Source: Candidatus Thalassospirochaeta sargassi (GTDB lineage: Bacteria; Spirochaetota; Spirochaetia; UBA9216). From it: a stretch of DNA of 64,000 nt. Of the stretch, positions 18,367 to 27,495 are shown piece after piece. The translations under genes and the position numbers were made by a program. Location of the stretch: positions 20,159 through 84,158 of the forward strand of contig JAQQAL010000051.1 in the NCBI GenBank assembly GCA_028532855.1, in the 5' to 3' direction. The notes beneath the pieces were generated by a model. It was not told where the DNA came from and did not search any database. It saw only the letters and a program-made list of their open reading frames with translations. Position 1 is the stretch's first letter. Each line of letters opens with the position of its first letter.

Positions 18367-18828
18367 ATGGGATTATTTACCAGCATTAATACAGCGGCAT
18401 CAGGCATGAGTGCTCAGAGACTGAGACTCGACGTAATATCGGATAATATCGCGAATGCCGAAACAACAAGAACAACTGAGGGCGGCGCATTCAGACGGAG
18501 CCGGGTTATTTTAAAACCTGAAGTCTCACAGCCCTATTGGAGATCACCATTTCTACCGGAAAAACTTCAAAACCAGGTCGGCAAGGGAGTAGAAGTGTCG
18601 GAAATAGAAAAGGACATGGACAGCGAGATGAGACTGGTGTATGATCCTACTCATCCGGATGCAATGAAAACCGGGCCCAAAGCCGGTTATGTTGAGATGC
18701 CGAATGTGAATATAGTGGATGAAATGGTCGACATGATCTCGGCTTCACGTTCGTATGAAGCGAATGTGTCAGTAGTCGAAGGATCAAAGGCGATGTTTCT
18801 AAAAGCTCTTGAAATCGGGAGGGGTTAA
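18367..18828 (+). CDS. flgC: Flagellar proximal rod protein FlgC
   Basis: FlgC, 153 residues, is the second proximal rod protein. It opens with INTAASGMSAQRLRLDVISDNIANAETTRT, the rod/hook N-terminal motif. It carries the central HPDA region and a C-terminal MVDMISASRSYEANVSVVEGSKAM helix. It begins 11 bases after flgB with a GGAGG just upstream and is followed 3 bases later by fliE. Confidence 0.96.
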   Translation: MGLFTSINTAASGMSAQRLRLDVISDNIANAETTRTTEGGAFRRSRVILKPEVSQPYWRSPFLPEKLQNQVGKGVEVSEIEKDMDSEMRLVYDPTHPDAMKTGPKAGYVEMPNVNIVDEMVDMISASRSYEANVSVVEGSKAMFLKALEIGRG

Positions 18829-18831
18829 TAG

Positions 18832-19164
18832 ATGAGCAGTTTATTCGGGCCTGGAGAGGTCTCGGGCGATCAGGTAGCACTGAAAGCAACTCATAAGAAT
18901 CATTTCAATTTTCAGGGGCCTGCAAAGGGTGAAGAAACGCCCTCACAGGAGTTTTCAGCTGCGCTTAAAGACGCGCTTGGAGAAACCAACAACCTGCAGC
19001 AGGATGTCAGCGATCTGACAAGGGCTTATCTGACCGATCCTGAGAGTGTTGATGCACATGATGTTACTATTGCCATAAGCAAGGCTAATATGGCGCTTGA
19101 TATTACGAAAGCAGTGGTTGACGGAGCGGTGAAAGCGTATAACAATATAATTAATATAAGATAA
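18832..19164 (+). CDS. fliE: Flagellar hook-basal body protein FliE
   Basis: FliE, 110 residues, links the MS ring to the proximal rod. The N-terminal half is polar and probably flexible. The C-terminal half has the family pattern FSAALKDALGETNNLQQDV...DPESVDAHDVTIAISKANMALDITKAVVDGAVKAYN. Its place between flgC and fliF is the standard one. A 57-base gap follows before fliF. Confidence 0.93.
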   Translation: MSSLFGPGEVSGDQVALKATHKNHFNFQGPAKGEETPSQEFSAALKDALGETNNLQQDVSDLTRAYLTDPESVDAHDVTIAISKANMALDITKAVVDGAVKAYNNIINIR

Positions 19165-19221
19165 AAGAAACAGCTTAGTTTTACTGTAAAATCCAGGTTC
19201 TTTTTTTCAATGGGAGGGGAA

Positions 19222-20931
19222 ATGAACGAATGGTTTAAGAAGATGATTGAGCGGATCCGTAACGCCTGGGAAAGGATTTCGGTTCTGCAGAAGATCATTC
19301 TTATCGGAATAGTGGTCGCGGTCATAGCGGGTATAGTCATCGTAGCATCGGTGAGTTCAACCCCGAATCAGGTTGCGCTTTTCACATCACCTGTTACCGA
19401 TCAGGATACACTTTATAAAATCTCAATGAGACTCGACGAGGAAAATACCCCCCACAGGATAACCGAGGGCGGTTTGATCTATGTTGACGACAGTGTCACT
19501 GCGCAGCGCATGATCTCCATCCTGATGCGGGAGGATTTAATTCCTTCCGAAATATCTGTCTGGGACGCGTTTAAAATGGATCGCTGGACAGTTACTGATT
19601 TTGAACGCGAGGTAAACTTGCAGAGAGCGGTTACAGAAAGCCTGGAACAGCATATAGAGGCCCTTGAGGACGTCGACAGCGCCCAGGTGACCCTTGTAAT
19701 GCCCGAGACCGAACTTTTCGCTGAGGATCAGGATCCGGTTACAGCGTCGGTTATTGTTACCCCGAAACCCGGCAGCGATATCATTACCTCAAGAAACAAG
19801 ATTGAGGGTATAGAGAAGCTTGTTTTGTTTGCGGTTCAGGGGCTACAGGAAGAAAATATCGTTATTACCGATTATCGCGGAACCGTACTGAATGATTTTG
19901 AGGATATGGCAGAATTTGATCGTCTGGAACTCACAAAGAGACAGATGGATCAGAAGGCAAAGCTTGAAAATAAATACAAGAATGAGATTCTAAGCGAACT
20001 GCGGGGAATCTTTGGCGAAGACAGGGTAAGGATTCTGAGAGTTGATGTCGATCTCGACATGAGCAAAAAGACGGTTGAAACCGATGAGTTCTTTCCCATT
20101 ACCCTTAAGGCTGACAATCCCGCTACTCCTTTTGATGAAACCGAGGTTATCAAGAATGTTCCCCGTTCTGAACAGCTGATCGATGAGAGCTACAGGGGAA
20201 CAGGTTTTAATCCTGAGGGACCTGCCGGGCAGGAAGGTCAGACCCCGCCGGCTTATAAGGATCTTGAAGGTTTGGTCGGTGAATATGAAAATAATTCCAA
20301 TACAATTAACTATGAAGTGAACGAACGTAAGATATATGAAGAAAAGAATCCCTGGGAAATCCAGCGAATTACCGTCGGTGTTGCTATAGACGGCGTGTGG
20401 ACCAGGGTTTACACCGATAAGGGTACATTGTCCATTACTCCTGAGGGATCTATTGAACGAAACTACAAGAATGTAGAAGACGAGGAGCTTGCTAAGGCCC
20501 GGACCCTTATTGAACACTCAATAGGCTATGATCCGCTCAGAGGTGATTCGGTTACTGTTCAGCATCTGACCTTCGATCGCACAGCCCAGTTTGAACTTGA
20601 GGATCAGAAATACCGCAACCAGAAAAGATTGCAGCAGGCTATAATCTACTCTCTGATTGGTATAGCTGTTATAATAGCAGCATTCATAATTTTCAGATTT
20701 ATTTCACGTGAACTTGAACGCAGGCGCCGTCTGCGTGAAGAAGAACTGGCAAGACAGCATCAGGCTATGCGTGAAGCGGCTCTCCGGTCTGCTGAAGAAG
20801 AGAGCATGGATGTTGAGATGTCGGTTGAGGAGCGCGCCAGAATGGAAATGCAGGAGCATGCCATGAACATGGCGCGGGAACATCCGGAGGATGTAGCTCA
20901 GTTAATCAGAACATGGCTGGTGGAGGAATAA
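19222..20931 (+). CDS. fliF: Flagellar MS-ring protein FliF
   Basis: FliF, 569 residues, forms the MS ring in the inner membrane. It has two membrane segments, near residues 25-45 and 475-495. The ring-building motifs follow the first (FTSPVTDQDTLYKI, VNLQRAVTESLEQHIEALEDVDSAQVTLVMPE). The C-terminal cytoplasmic tail (EHPEDVAQLIRTWL) binds FliG. ATG 19222 is preferred over 19210 because GGGAGGGGA lies between them, directly upstream of 19222. The stop is 3 bases before fliG. Confidence 0.96.
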   Translation: MNEWFKKMIERIRNAWERISVLQKIILIGIVVAVIAGIVIVASVSSTPNQVALFTSPVTDQDTLYKISMRLDEENTPHRITEGGLIYVDDSVTAQRMISILMREDLIPSEISVWDAFKMDRWTVTDFEREVNLQRAVTESLEQHIEALEDVDSAQVTLVMPETELFAEDQDPVTASVIVTPKPGSDIITSRNKIEGIEKLVLFAVQGLQEENIVITDYRGTVLNDFEDMAEFDRLELTKRQMDQKAKLENKYKNEILSELRGIFGEDRVRILRVDVDLDMSKKTVETDEFFPITLKADNPATPFDETEVIKNVPRSEQLIDESYRGTGFNPEGPAGQEGQTPPAYKDLEGLVGEYENNSNTINYEVNERKIYEEKNPWEIQRITVGVAIDGVWTRVYTDKGTLSITPEGSIERNYKNVEDEELAKARTLIEHSIGYDPLRGDSVTVQHLTFDRTAQFELEDQKYRNQKRLQQAIIYSLIGIAVIIAAFIIFRFISRELERRRRLREEELARQHQAMREAALRSAEEESMDVEMSVEERARMEMQEHAMNMAREHPEDVAQLIRTWLVEE

Positions 20932-20934
20932 GAT

Positions 20935-21984
20935 ATGGCAAAAGCACAGGCACCCGCTGCAGGCGGCGGAAAAGCTAAAATCAAGAAGGACCTTACCGGC
21001 CGTCAGAAGGCTGCAATTTTTCTTGTAACCCTGGGATCCGAGATTTCATCCGAGATCTTCAAGCATTTGAGGGATGATGAGATTGAGGCTCTTACCTTTG
21101 AGATAGCCCGTCTGGACAGTGTAGAGCCGGAAGAGCGCGACAGGGTTCTGATGGAGTTTAAAGAGCTGATGATGGCTCAGGATTTCATCACCTCCGGGGG
21201 TATCGAGTATGCACGCGAGCTTCTTGAAAAATCGCTTGGTTCACAGAAGGCTGTTGATATTATAAACAGGCTGACAAGTTCGCTTCAGGTCAGGCCGTTT
21301 GACTTCATCAGAAGGACAGACCCGGCACATCTGCTGAACTTCATTCAGCAGGAGCATCCGCAGACAATAGCTCTTATTCTTGCCTATCTTGAACCTCAGA
21401 AGGCTTCGGTTATTCTAGGCGCATTACAGCATGAGGTTCAATCGGATGTTGCCAGGCGTATAGCTACTATGGACCGGACCTCTCCGGAGGTGCTGCGCGA
21501 GGTTGAGCGAGTTCTTGAGAAGAAACTCTCAACACTGTCCTCTGAAGACTATACGGCAGCCGGTGGAGTCGAAAACATTGTTGAAATTCTAAACCTTGTA
21601 GACCGATCCACTGAAAAAATCATTATCGAGGCTCTTGAAGAGGATGATCCTGAACTTGCCGAAGAAATCAAGAAGAGGATGTTTGTATTTGAGGATATCG
21701 TCCTGCTTGACGACAGGGCTATACAGAAGGTGCTTAGAGAGGTTGATACCTCAGAGCTCGGAAAGGCGCTTCGCGGCGTAGAGGCTGAGGTTCAGGACAA
21801 GATTTTCAGGAATATGTCCAAGCGTGCGTCACAGCTGCTTAAGGAAGAAATGGATTATATGGGTCCCGTACGACTCAAAGATGTTGAAGAAACCCAGCAG
21901 AAGATTGTTTCGATAATCAGAAAACTTGAAGACCAGGGTGAAATAGTTGTAGCACGCTCCGGTGAAGATGAGATGGTAGTATAA
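20935..21984 (+). CDS. fliG: Flagellar motor switch protein FliG
   Basis: FliG, 349 residues, is the switch protein that contacts FliF, FliM and the MotA stator. The N-terminal domain begins near TGRQKAAIFLVTLG. The middle-domain EHPQTIALILAYL motif is near residue 141. The C-terminal torque helix carries charged residues (FVFEDIVLLDDRAIQKVLREVD near residues 243-264). An alanine/glycine-rich 15-residue lead precedes the conserved part. Tightly packed between fliF and fliH. Confidence 0.97.
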   Translation: MAKAQAPAAGGGKAKIKKDLTGRQKAAIFLVTLGSEISSEIFKHLRDDEIEALTFEIARLDSVEPEERDRVLMEFKELMMAQDFITSGGIEYARELLEKSLGSQKAVDIINRLTSSLQVRPFDFIRRTDPAHLLNFIQQEHPQTIALILAYLEPQKASVILGALQHEVQSDVARRIATMDRTSPEVLREVERVLEKKLSTLSSEDYTAAGGVENIVEILNLVDRSTEKIIIEALEEDDPELAEEIKKRMFVFEDIVLLDDRAIQKVLREVDTSELGKALRGVEAEVQDKIFRNMSKRASQLLKEEMDYMGPVRLKDVEETQQKIVSIIRKLEDQGEIVVARSGEDEMVV

Positions 21985-21997
21985 CGGAGGTCATGCT

Positions 21998-22906
21998 TTG
22001 GCAAAGAATGTTTTTAAACCTGCAGAGATTGTAGCGCTGACAAAACAGATAAAACTCGAAACGCCCTTCGAGGCGGTTGTAGAGCCTGAAGAGATCCTTC
22101 CTGCGGAAGAGTATCTGGGCCCGACAGCCGATGATCTCAGGCGTGAAGCCGAGGCCTTCAAGGTTAGCTGGGAGGCTGAAAAAGAGATGATGATCTCGCA
22201 GGCTCGTGCTGAAGCGGATAGAATTGTCAAGGAAGCCGAGCAGACAGCCTTTAATCAGGTGAAAGAAAAAAATGATGAGGCCCAGCATGTAAAGCAGACT
22301 GCAGAAAATGAAGCCTCCGACCTGCTTGAAAATGCACGAACCCAGGCGCAGTCAATGATAGACGATGCTCAGCGCAAGGTTGATGAGGTCCTTGAATCCT
22401 CACGTAAAGAGGGTTTTGACGCGGGTCGCGAAGAGGGCTACAGCGATGGTAAGGCTGAGGTTGAAAGGCTTATTGATCATCTTAGAACTATAATTTCCAA
22501 GGCCATAGAGAAGCGGAATCAGATAATTGATCAGTCGGAGACCCAGATAATTGATTTGGTGCTATTAATCAGTCAAAAGGTTATAAAGGTCATTTCGGAG
22601 AATCAGAAAAATGTTGTTATCAATAATGTTATTCAGGCTTTGCGTAAGCTGAAGAGCCGCGGTGATGTTGTTATCAGGGTAAATCTTGAAGACGTTAAGC
22701 TTACAAGTGATCATGTGAAGGATTTTATGCGAATGGTCGAGAATGTTCGATCAATTACAGTGATGGAAGACTCTTCCGTCGACAGAGGCGGTTGTATAAT
22801 TGAAACTGATTTCGGCCGGATTGATGCAAGAATATCATCTCAGTTCAAAGAGATTGAAGAAAAAATCCTTGAGCTGGTTCCGATAAAGACCGGGGGAGAA
22901 GAATAA
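21998..22906 (+). CDS. fliH: Flagellar assembly protein FliH
   Basis: FliH, 302 residues, regulates the export ATPase FliI. The N-terminal half is acidic and strongly coiled-coil (AEADRIVKEAEQTAFNQVKEKNDEAQ...). A GFDAGREEGYSDGKAEVERLI motif follows near residues 139-159, and the conserved C-terminal FliH/HrpE domain lies at about 165-300. The TTG start at 21998 is chosen because CGGAGG sits 7 bases upstream and no in-frame ATG is near. It is followed by an unusual 240-base gap before fliI. Confidence 0.93.
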   Translation: MAKNVFKPAEIVALTKQIKLETPFEAVVEPEEILPAEEYLGPTADDLRREAEAFKVSWEAEKEMMISQARAEADRIVKEAEQTAFNQVKEKNDEAQHVKQTAENEASDLLENARTQAQSMIDDAQRKVDEVLESSRKEGFDAGREEGYSDGKAEVERLIDHLRTIISKAIEKRNQIIDQSETQIIDLVLLISQKVIKVISENQKNVVINNVIQALRKLKSRGDVVIRVNLEDVKLTSDHVKDFMRMVENVRSITVMEDSSVDRGGCIIETDFGRIDARISSQFKEIEEKILELVPIKTGGEE

Positions 22907-22937
22907 AAAAGTACGCCTTTTTAATTCTTTTCCGGGA

Positions 22938-23108
22938 GTTACAATTTCCTATTATGAGAAAATTGTAACGTCCAGAGGGGAGGAATAAAATATCGAAGAC
23001 TATATTTTATTCCTCAGGAGTTTAGATTTACTTTGGAGGAAATCTAAGCATCCACGGCGGAAAAATCGTCGAGAGGTGAAAATCAGTGGACGACTGAGGT
23101 TGTCCTCA
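22938..23108 (+). ncRNA. Array of RNA hairpins between fliH and fliI
   Basis: The 240-base gap 22907-23146 has no plausible gene but a run of inverted repeats. H1: 10 bp, 22938-22947 with 22960-22969, 12-base loop. H2: 14 bp perfect, 22980-22993 with 23002-23015, 8-base loop. H3: 10 bp with one G-U, 23020-23029 with 23040-23049, 10-base loop. H5: 5 bp, 23095-23099 with 23104-23108, tetraloop. A weaker fourth helix may form between (23051-23055 with 23086-23090, or 23066-23070 with 23089-23093). None has a terminator U-run. Probably a structured mRNA leader, processing or stability element; function unknown. Confidence 0.55.
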
Positions 23109-23146
23109 TAGCATAGAAATCATTTTCTGACGGGGAGGGGAAGAAA

Positions 23147-24511
23147 GTGAAGTTATTTGAAAAATATAATATGATCCTCAGCAGGACCGACCCAATCAAG
23201 TATACCGGGGTTGTAACAAGGGTTATGGGACTGCTTATTGAAAGCAGCGGCCCGCAGGTTGTCCTGGGTGAGATTTGTCAAATTCTCATTCCCGGCGCCC
23301 CGGAGCCTGTTAAGGCTGAGGTTGTCGGATTTCGCGATAGTATAGTTCAACTCATGCCTTACGGTGAAATAGACGGTATAGAACCGGGCTGTGTGGTTGT
23401 AGCATCGGGGAAAACTCTTGAAGTGCCCGTTTCAAAGAAAATGCTCGGCCGGGTTGTTGACAGTCTCGGTCAGCCCTTTGACGGTCTCGGCTCATACGGG
23501 GCCGATTTGTGGTACTCCGTTTCAGCTCCATCACCGGACGCGCTCAAGCGCGAAGTAATTCGCGAAAGGATAACAACCGGCGTCCGCGCAATCGACTTCC
23601 TGACTACGGCAGGCAAGGGCCAGCGCCTAGGTATTTTTTCTGGAAGCGGCGTTGGTAAATCGACACTTCTGGGCATGATTGCCCGTAACACCAATGCCGA
23701 CGTCAATGTTATAGCCCTGATCGGCGAGCGCGGACGTGAAGTCCGAGAATTCATTGAACGTGACCTGGGTCCCGAGGGGATGAAAAAATCGGTAATTATT
23801 GTATCAACATCGGATACCCCGCCGCTTGCGCGCCTGCGCGGAGCATACGTGGCTACAGCTGTTGCTGAATATTTTCGCGATCAGGGAAATGATGTGATGC
23901 TGCTGTTCGACTCGATTACCCGCTTCGCAAGGGCGCAGCGCGAAATAGGGCTTGCAGCAGGTGAACCGCCCGCCAACCGCGGTTATCCGCCGTCGGTATT
24001 CGAGAAACTGCCGAAGCTGCTTGAACGCTGCGGCACGAACGATAAGGGAACCATCACCGGATTCTATACAATCCTCGTTGAAGGCGATGATATGGACGAA
24101 CCCATTTCTGATAATGTCAGGGGTATTCTCGACGGTCATATCGTTCTGGACCGTAAACTGGCGCAGCGCTACCACTATCCGTCGATAAACGTGCTGAATT
24201 CTTTATCTAGGCTCTCAACAGTAGTTACTGAACGGGATGAACAGCGAGCGGCGGGTAAATTCAGACGTTTGCTGTCGGCATACACAGAGGCTGAAGACCT
24301 TATTAATGTTGGAGCCTACGCGGCCGGCAGTAATCCTGACATAGACGAAGCTATAAGTAAGATAGAATCAATAAACGGATTTCTGAGGCAGGAGGTTGAT
24401 GATCCTGCGCCCCTTTCGGAAACCCTGAGCGAGGCATCCGGGATAGTCGAGATGCCTATAGCCGCAGCTTCAGCAAATTCTTCTATTACGAAGGACGGGG
24501 TTGAGGCATAA
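23147..24511 (+). CDS. fliI: Flagellum-specific export ATPase FliI
   Basis: FliI, 454 residues, is the hexameric ATPase of flagellar type III export. Walker A is GIFSGSGVGKSTLLG near residues 164-178. Further signatures are ALIGERGREVREFIE and the P-loop ATPase block PPANRGYPPSVFEKLPKLLER. The GTG start follows GGGGAGGGG. The stop overlaps fliJ by one base. The closely related F-type ATPase subunits are excluded by flagellar context and by the FliI-type N-terminus. Confidence 0.97.
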   Translation: MKLFEKYNMILSRTDPIKYTGVVTRVMGLLIESSGPQVVLGEICQILIPGAPEPVKAEVVGFRDSIVQLMPYGEIDGIEPGCVVVASGKTLEVPVSKKMLGRVVDSLGQPFDGLGSYGADLWYSVSAPSPDALKREVIRERITTGVRAIDFLTTAGKGQRLGIFSGSGVGKSTLLGMIARNTNADVNVIALIGERGREVREFIERDLGPEGMKKSVIIVSTSDTPPLARLRGAYVATAVAEYFRDQGNDVMLLFDSITRFARAQREIGLAAGEPPANRGYPPSVFEKLPKLLERCGTNDKGTITGFYTILVEGDDMDEPISDNVRGILDGHIVLDRKLAQRYHYPSINVLNSLSRLSTVVTERDEQRAAGKFRRLLSAYTEAEDLINVGAYAAGSNPDIDEAISKIESINGFLRQEVDDPAPLSETLSEASGIVEMPIAAASANSSITKDGVEA

Positions 24512-24951
24512 TGAAAAAGTTTCAATTTAATCTGCAGAGACTGCTGAATCTCAGAGAGCATGAAGAACATGAGTGGGAAATAAAACTCGGTCAGGCTGTC
24601 ACGGAATGTGTCAGAATTGAGGGGGAGATTAAAAACAGAACCTCGGAGATTGACAGGGTACTGAGGACACGCGGTGCTGTTGATGGCCGTGAAGATCAGC
24701 TTCTTGCAATGGAGCTGTATAAGCGCAGAATGAAATTTGAGCTTATTGAACTCGGCGATGAACTTAAACGTGCCGAATCAAAACGAGATGAAATTCGCGG
24801 CGATTTTCTAGAGGTTTCCAGAAACAGGAAGGTCCTTTCCAGGCTGAAGGAAAAACGTGAAGCGGAATATTATAAAGATCAGCTTAAAAAAGAGCATGAT
24901 CAGATTGATGAAATAAACAATGCACGTGCCGCTGGTCGGTCGATGTTATAG
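24511..24951 (+). CDS. fliJ: Flagellar export chaperone FliJ (FlbA in Borrelia)
   Basis: A 146-residue, almost wholly helical coiled-coil protein beginning FQFNLQRLLNLREHEE, the FliJ family opening. FliJ works as the stalk-like export factor between FliI and the FlhA/FlhB gate. Its ATG overlaps the fliI stop (TAATG). In Borrelia the gene in this position is called flbA. Confidence comes from family opening, size and position. Confidence 0.88.
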   Translation: MKKFQFNLQRLLNLREHEEHEWEIKLGQAVTECVRIEGEIKNRTSEIDRVLRTRGAVDGREDQLLAMELYKRRMKFELIELGDELKRAESKRDEIRGDFLEVSRNRKVLSRLKEKREAEYYKDQLKKEHDQIDEINNARAAGRSML

Positions 24952-24960
24952 GAGGATGAA

Positions 24961-25602
24961 GTGCCGCGAATTACCGCTGTGAGATCCGGAGCAAGGGTTT
25001 TCGCCCTGATCCTTTTGATATTAATCCTTATTCTCGGAGGATTTGTCTGGTTCGATTACCTGGGTATTATCAATGTAAAGGAGATGTTTTCACCTGTAGT
25101 AACGCCTGTCGCCACAAGACTTGGTCTTAATTTCGGTCTACCCGAACCAATTGAAAATGTTGAGGATTTAAATCTTCTCGAGAAAGAACGATTAAATAAG
25201 CGTGGACAGGCCCTGGAAATGCTTGAATCAGAGCTTAATATAAGGCAGGCCGAGATAGAATCAAGAGAAGCGGAGATACAGCAAATGCTCGATTCTCTTG
25301 CAGAAAGAGAGGCTGCCTTCGAAGAACAGGAAAAATCATTTAACGATCGATTAAAAGAGTACGACAATAGAAGTACGAACCTAAGACAGGCAGCGGTGTA
25401 TTTTGTTGGAATGCCGCCGGAAGATGCCGTAGCAATGTTTATTGAGATGGATGATCAGGATGTAATTGACATCATGAGAGCTCATCAGAAGATAAGCGAC
25501 GAAGAGGGCAGTGCTTCCATGGTTTCCTACTGGCTTTCACTGATGCCGCCTGAAAGGTCCGCGACTCTCAATCGGAAGATGTTAAAGAAACCGGAGAGTT
25601 AA
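24961..25602 (+). CDS. flbB: FlbB-type periplasmic-flagellum collar protein (MotE-like)
   Basis: A 213-residue protein with a membrane segment near residues 14-34, a long charged coiled coil at about 77-140, and a small C-terminal helical domain (YFVGMPPEDAVAMFIEMDDQDVIDIMRA...LMPPERSATLNRKML) like the MgtE-N/MotE fold. In Borrelia, FlbB in this operon position is a spirochaete-specific collar component needed for flagellar orientation and stator assembly. The flbB name rests on position and architecture. Start is GTG 24961 with GGAGGATG upstream. Confidence 0.8.
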   Translation: MPRITAVRSGARVFALILLILILILGGFVWFDYLGIINVKEMFSPVVTPVATRLGLNFGLPEPIENVEDLNLLEKERLNKRGQALEMLESELNIRQAEIESREAEIQQMLDSLAEREAAFEEQEKSFNDRLKEYDNRSTNLRQAAVYFVGMPPEDAVAMFIEMDDQDVIDIMRAHQKISDEEGSASMVSYWLSLMPPERSATLNRKMLKKPES

Positions 25603-25622
25603 TAATCTATTGGAGGTTGAGG

Positions 25623-27032
25623 TTGAACTCAGCACTTGTACAAATACTGCCTGCATCGACGGGTGGCGGGTACAATAATACTTCACAGCCTGCGGAGGCG
25701 TTTCCTGAGAAGGGGAATCGTTTCAATGATGCTTTTGAACATGCGTCAACTGGAGAAGTGCAGCAGAAAGCCGCAGACCAGGAAGTAAAAAAGACTGTTA
25801 AGTCTGAAAAAGGCTCCAACGGGAAAAAGTCTGAAAAAGATGAAGTCTGTAAATCGGAAAAACCCGGAAACACCGAGTCTGAATCAGCTGTTGGAGCAGC
25901 AGCTGCAGAAGAAAGCCCGAAAGCAGTCGAAACACTTAAGAAGGGGCTCGGTGGGGAGAAAAAGACTTTAGATACGGATGAAAATTCTGATACTGTTCTG
26001 AAAGCCGGTCTAAAGAAAAGTGATTCTGTCAAGCTTGCCGTAGTTAATGCATCTAAAAATGCTAAAAAAGGAGCCGGAAAAACCGCGTCTCTGAGTTCTG
26101 CAGCCGGCATGCTGAATGGTGAGGGATCCCGAAAAAAGGTTTCCGGAGCCGGTTCGAAGGCTGATATATTCAGGCTGGACCGAAACAGCCTTGCGGGGAA
26201 ACCTGCTGAAGCTGATGCTGAAACTGCTAAGGACATTTCCGAGGCTTTAAAAACTAAAAACGCAGGGATAGAGATTACCGGTAATAACGCTGAAAAAGCA
26301 GCTGATGCAGCTGGCGTTACAGGCCGGACGGCAGCTGCACTTCGGGCTGAGGTTGCAGAGGATGCCGGAGAAGGCGGAAATAAAAAAACAAAGCTACGCG
26401 TGTCCGACCACCGCACAGTTGCTTCAGCATCAGATAAGAATGCCAAAACATTAATCCAGCAGGCAGCACAGTCGGCTTCGAATCCGCCATCATCTGTTTC
26501 GGGAAATGAGCAGGACGCATCAGCAAAGATTTTTAATCTTGCTTCAGAAGGTGCCGGTGATACACCACGCGCGGATGCAGCAAAAGCCGATACCAGGATC
26601 TTTCAGTCTAACGTACTGTCTCAGCTGAAGGATGATGTTAACAGCCAGATTGTAAAACAGGCCGGAATAGTCGTTAAGGGTAATGGAACAGGTGAAATTA
26701 AGCTTGTAATGAAGCCGGAAAGTCTCGGAAAGGTAAGAATCCAGCTTTCTCTGAACGATAATCATATAGCCGGCCGCATAATTGTCGAAAATAATATAGT
26801 AAGGGAGATTTTTGAGAGTAATCTTGAAAACCTTTACAAGGCTTTCGGGTCCGAGGGTTTTGAGAACGGTGGACTAGAGGTCAGCGTTCAGGGGCAGGGG
26901 CACAATGCCGGAGCAAATGGTCGCAGGCAAGGCCGGGGCCCAGGCGTGCGGGCAGCGAAGGTTCTTGAAGCGGCGGTACCCGAAGTTGTTAATTCAGAAT
27001 GGCAGAACAATGCCGTCAACATGGTAGTTTGA
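25623..27032 (+). CDS. fliK: Flagellar hook-length control protein FliK-like (FlbC position)
   Basis: A 469-residue protein with a long low-complexity N-terminal part (residues 1 to about 310; rich in Lys, Ala, Glu, Ser) that probably acts as a secreted molecular ruler. A compact C-terminal FliK domain follows near residues 350-430 (GEIKLVMKPESLGKVRIQLSLND...IVENNIVREIFESNLENLY), which switches export specificity through FlhB. TTG 25623 is chosen because TGGAGG ends 6 bases before it; TTG 25617 would touch the ribosome binding site. The C-terminal tail is basic. Confidence 0.88.
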   Translation: MNSALVQILPASTGGGYNNTSQPAEAFPEKGNRFNDAFEHASTGEVQQKAADQEVKKTVKSEKGSNGKKSEKDEVCKSEKPGNTESESAVGAAAAEESPKAVETLKKGLGGEKKTLDTDENSDTVLKAGLKKSDSVKLAVVNASKNAKKGAGKTASLSSAAGMLNGEGSRKKVSGAGSKADIFRLDRNSLAGKPAEADAETAKDISEALKTKNAGIEITGNNAEKAADAAGVTGRTAAALRAEVAEDAGEGGNKKTKLRVSDHRTVASASDKNAKTLIQQAAQSASNPPSSVSGNEQDASAKIFNLASEGAGDTPRADAAKADTRIFQSNVLSQLKDDVNSQIVKQAGIVVKGNGTGEIKLVMKPESLGKVRIQLSLNDNHIAGRIIVENNIVREIFESNLENLYKAFGSEGFENGGLEVSVQGQGHNAGANGRRQGRGPGVRAAKVLEAAVPEVVNSEWQNNAVNMVV

Positions 27033-27048
27033 GGGGAAAGGAGAACAG

Positions 27049-27480
27049 ATGGATTTTTCAGCAACAATGTCCGGACAGGACAAAGCTGTTTCACAGGCGC
27101 AGGTTGACAGCCTGAACGCGATACTTAAACAGGACGGGGTAAAGCAGAACGCTCTCGGTCAGGATGATTTTCTTAAGATTCTGATCACCCAGCTTTCATA
27201 TCAGGATCCCACGGCTCCGATGGAAGACAAGGAATTTATCGCACAGATGGCCCAGTTCTCAAGCCTTGAACAGATGAACCAGATGAGTACCAATTTCTCC
27301 AAGCTTTCGGGAACAATGAATCTTAACAGCGCAATCGGCATGATTGGAAAGAATGTAACCATTGCTTCAGGTGAACGGGTGGTAAACGGTCTTGTTGAAG
27401 AGGTTACGGGCACAGAGAATCCACAGGTGCTGGTAAATGGAAAGTTTTATGATTTTAATGATATTCAGAGTGTAAGGTAA
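27049..27480 (+). CDS. flgD: Flagellar hook capping protein FlgD
   Basis: FlgD, 143 residues, is the scaffold for hook assembly. The conserved N-terminal region LGQDDFLKILITQLSYQDPTAPMEDKEFIAQMAQFSSLEQM is seen near residues 36-77. The protein is short because it lacks the large C-terminal Tudor/Fn3 part of enteric FlgD; this short form occurs in several phyla. It follows fliK by 16 bases, with a GGAGAA ribosome binding site. Confidence 0.94.
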   Translation: MDFSATMSGQDKAVSQAQVDSLNAILKQDGVKQNALGQDDFLKILITQLSYQDPTAPMEDKEFIAQMAQFSSLEQMNQMSTNFSKLSGTMNLNSAIGMIGKNVTIASGERVVNGLVEEVTGTENPQVLVNGKFYDFNDIQSVR

Positions 27481-27495
27481 GGGGGTAACTGCTTT

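Noticed and set aside
25607..26446. 279-codon minus-strand frame inside fliK
   Set aside because: The translation is Ser/Phe/Ala/Pro-rich low complexity, as expected from the reverse of Lys/Glu/Ala-rich codons. The plus-strand FliK domain is clear.
25623..26600. Repeat-protein or adhesin-like nature of the Lys/Ala-rich region of the fliK gene
   Set aside because: No regular repeat period was seen; long low-complexity N-terminal parts are common in FliK proteins.
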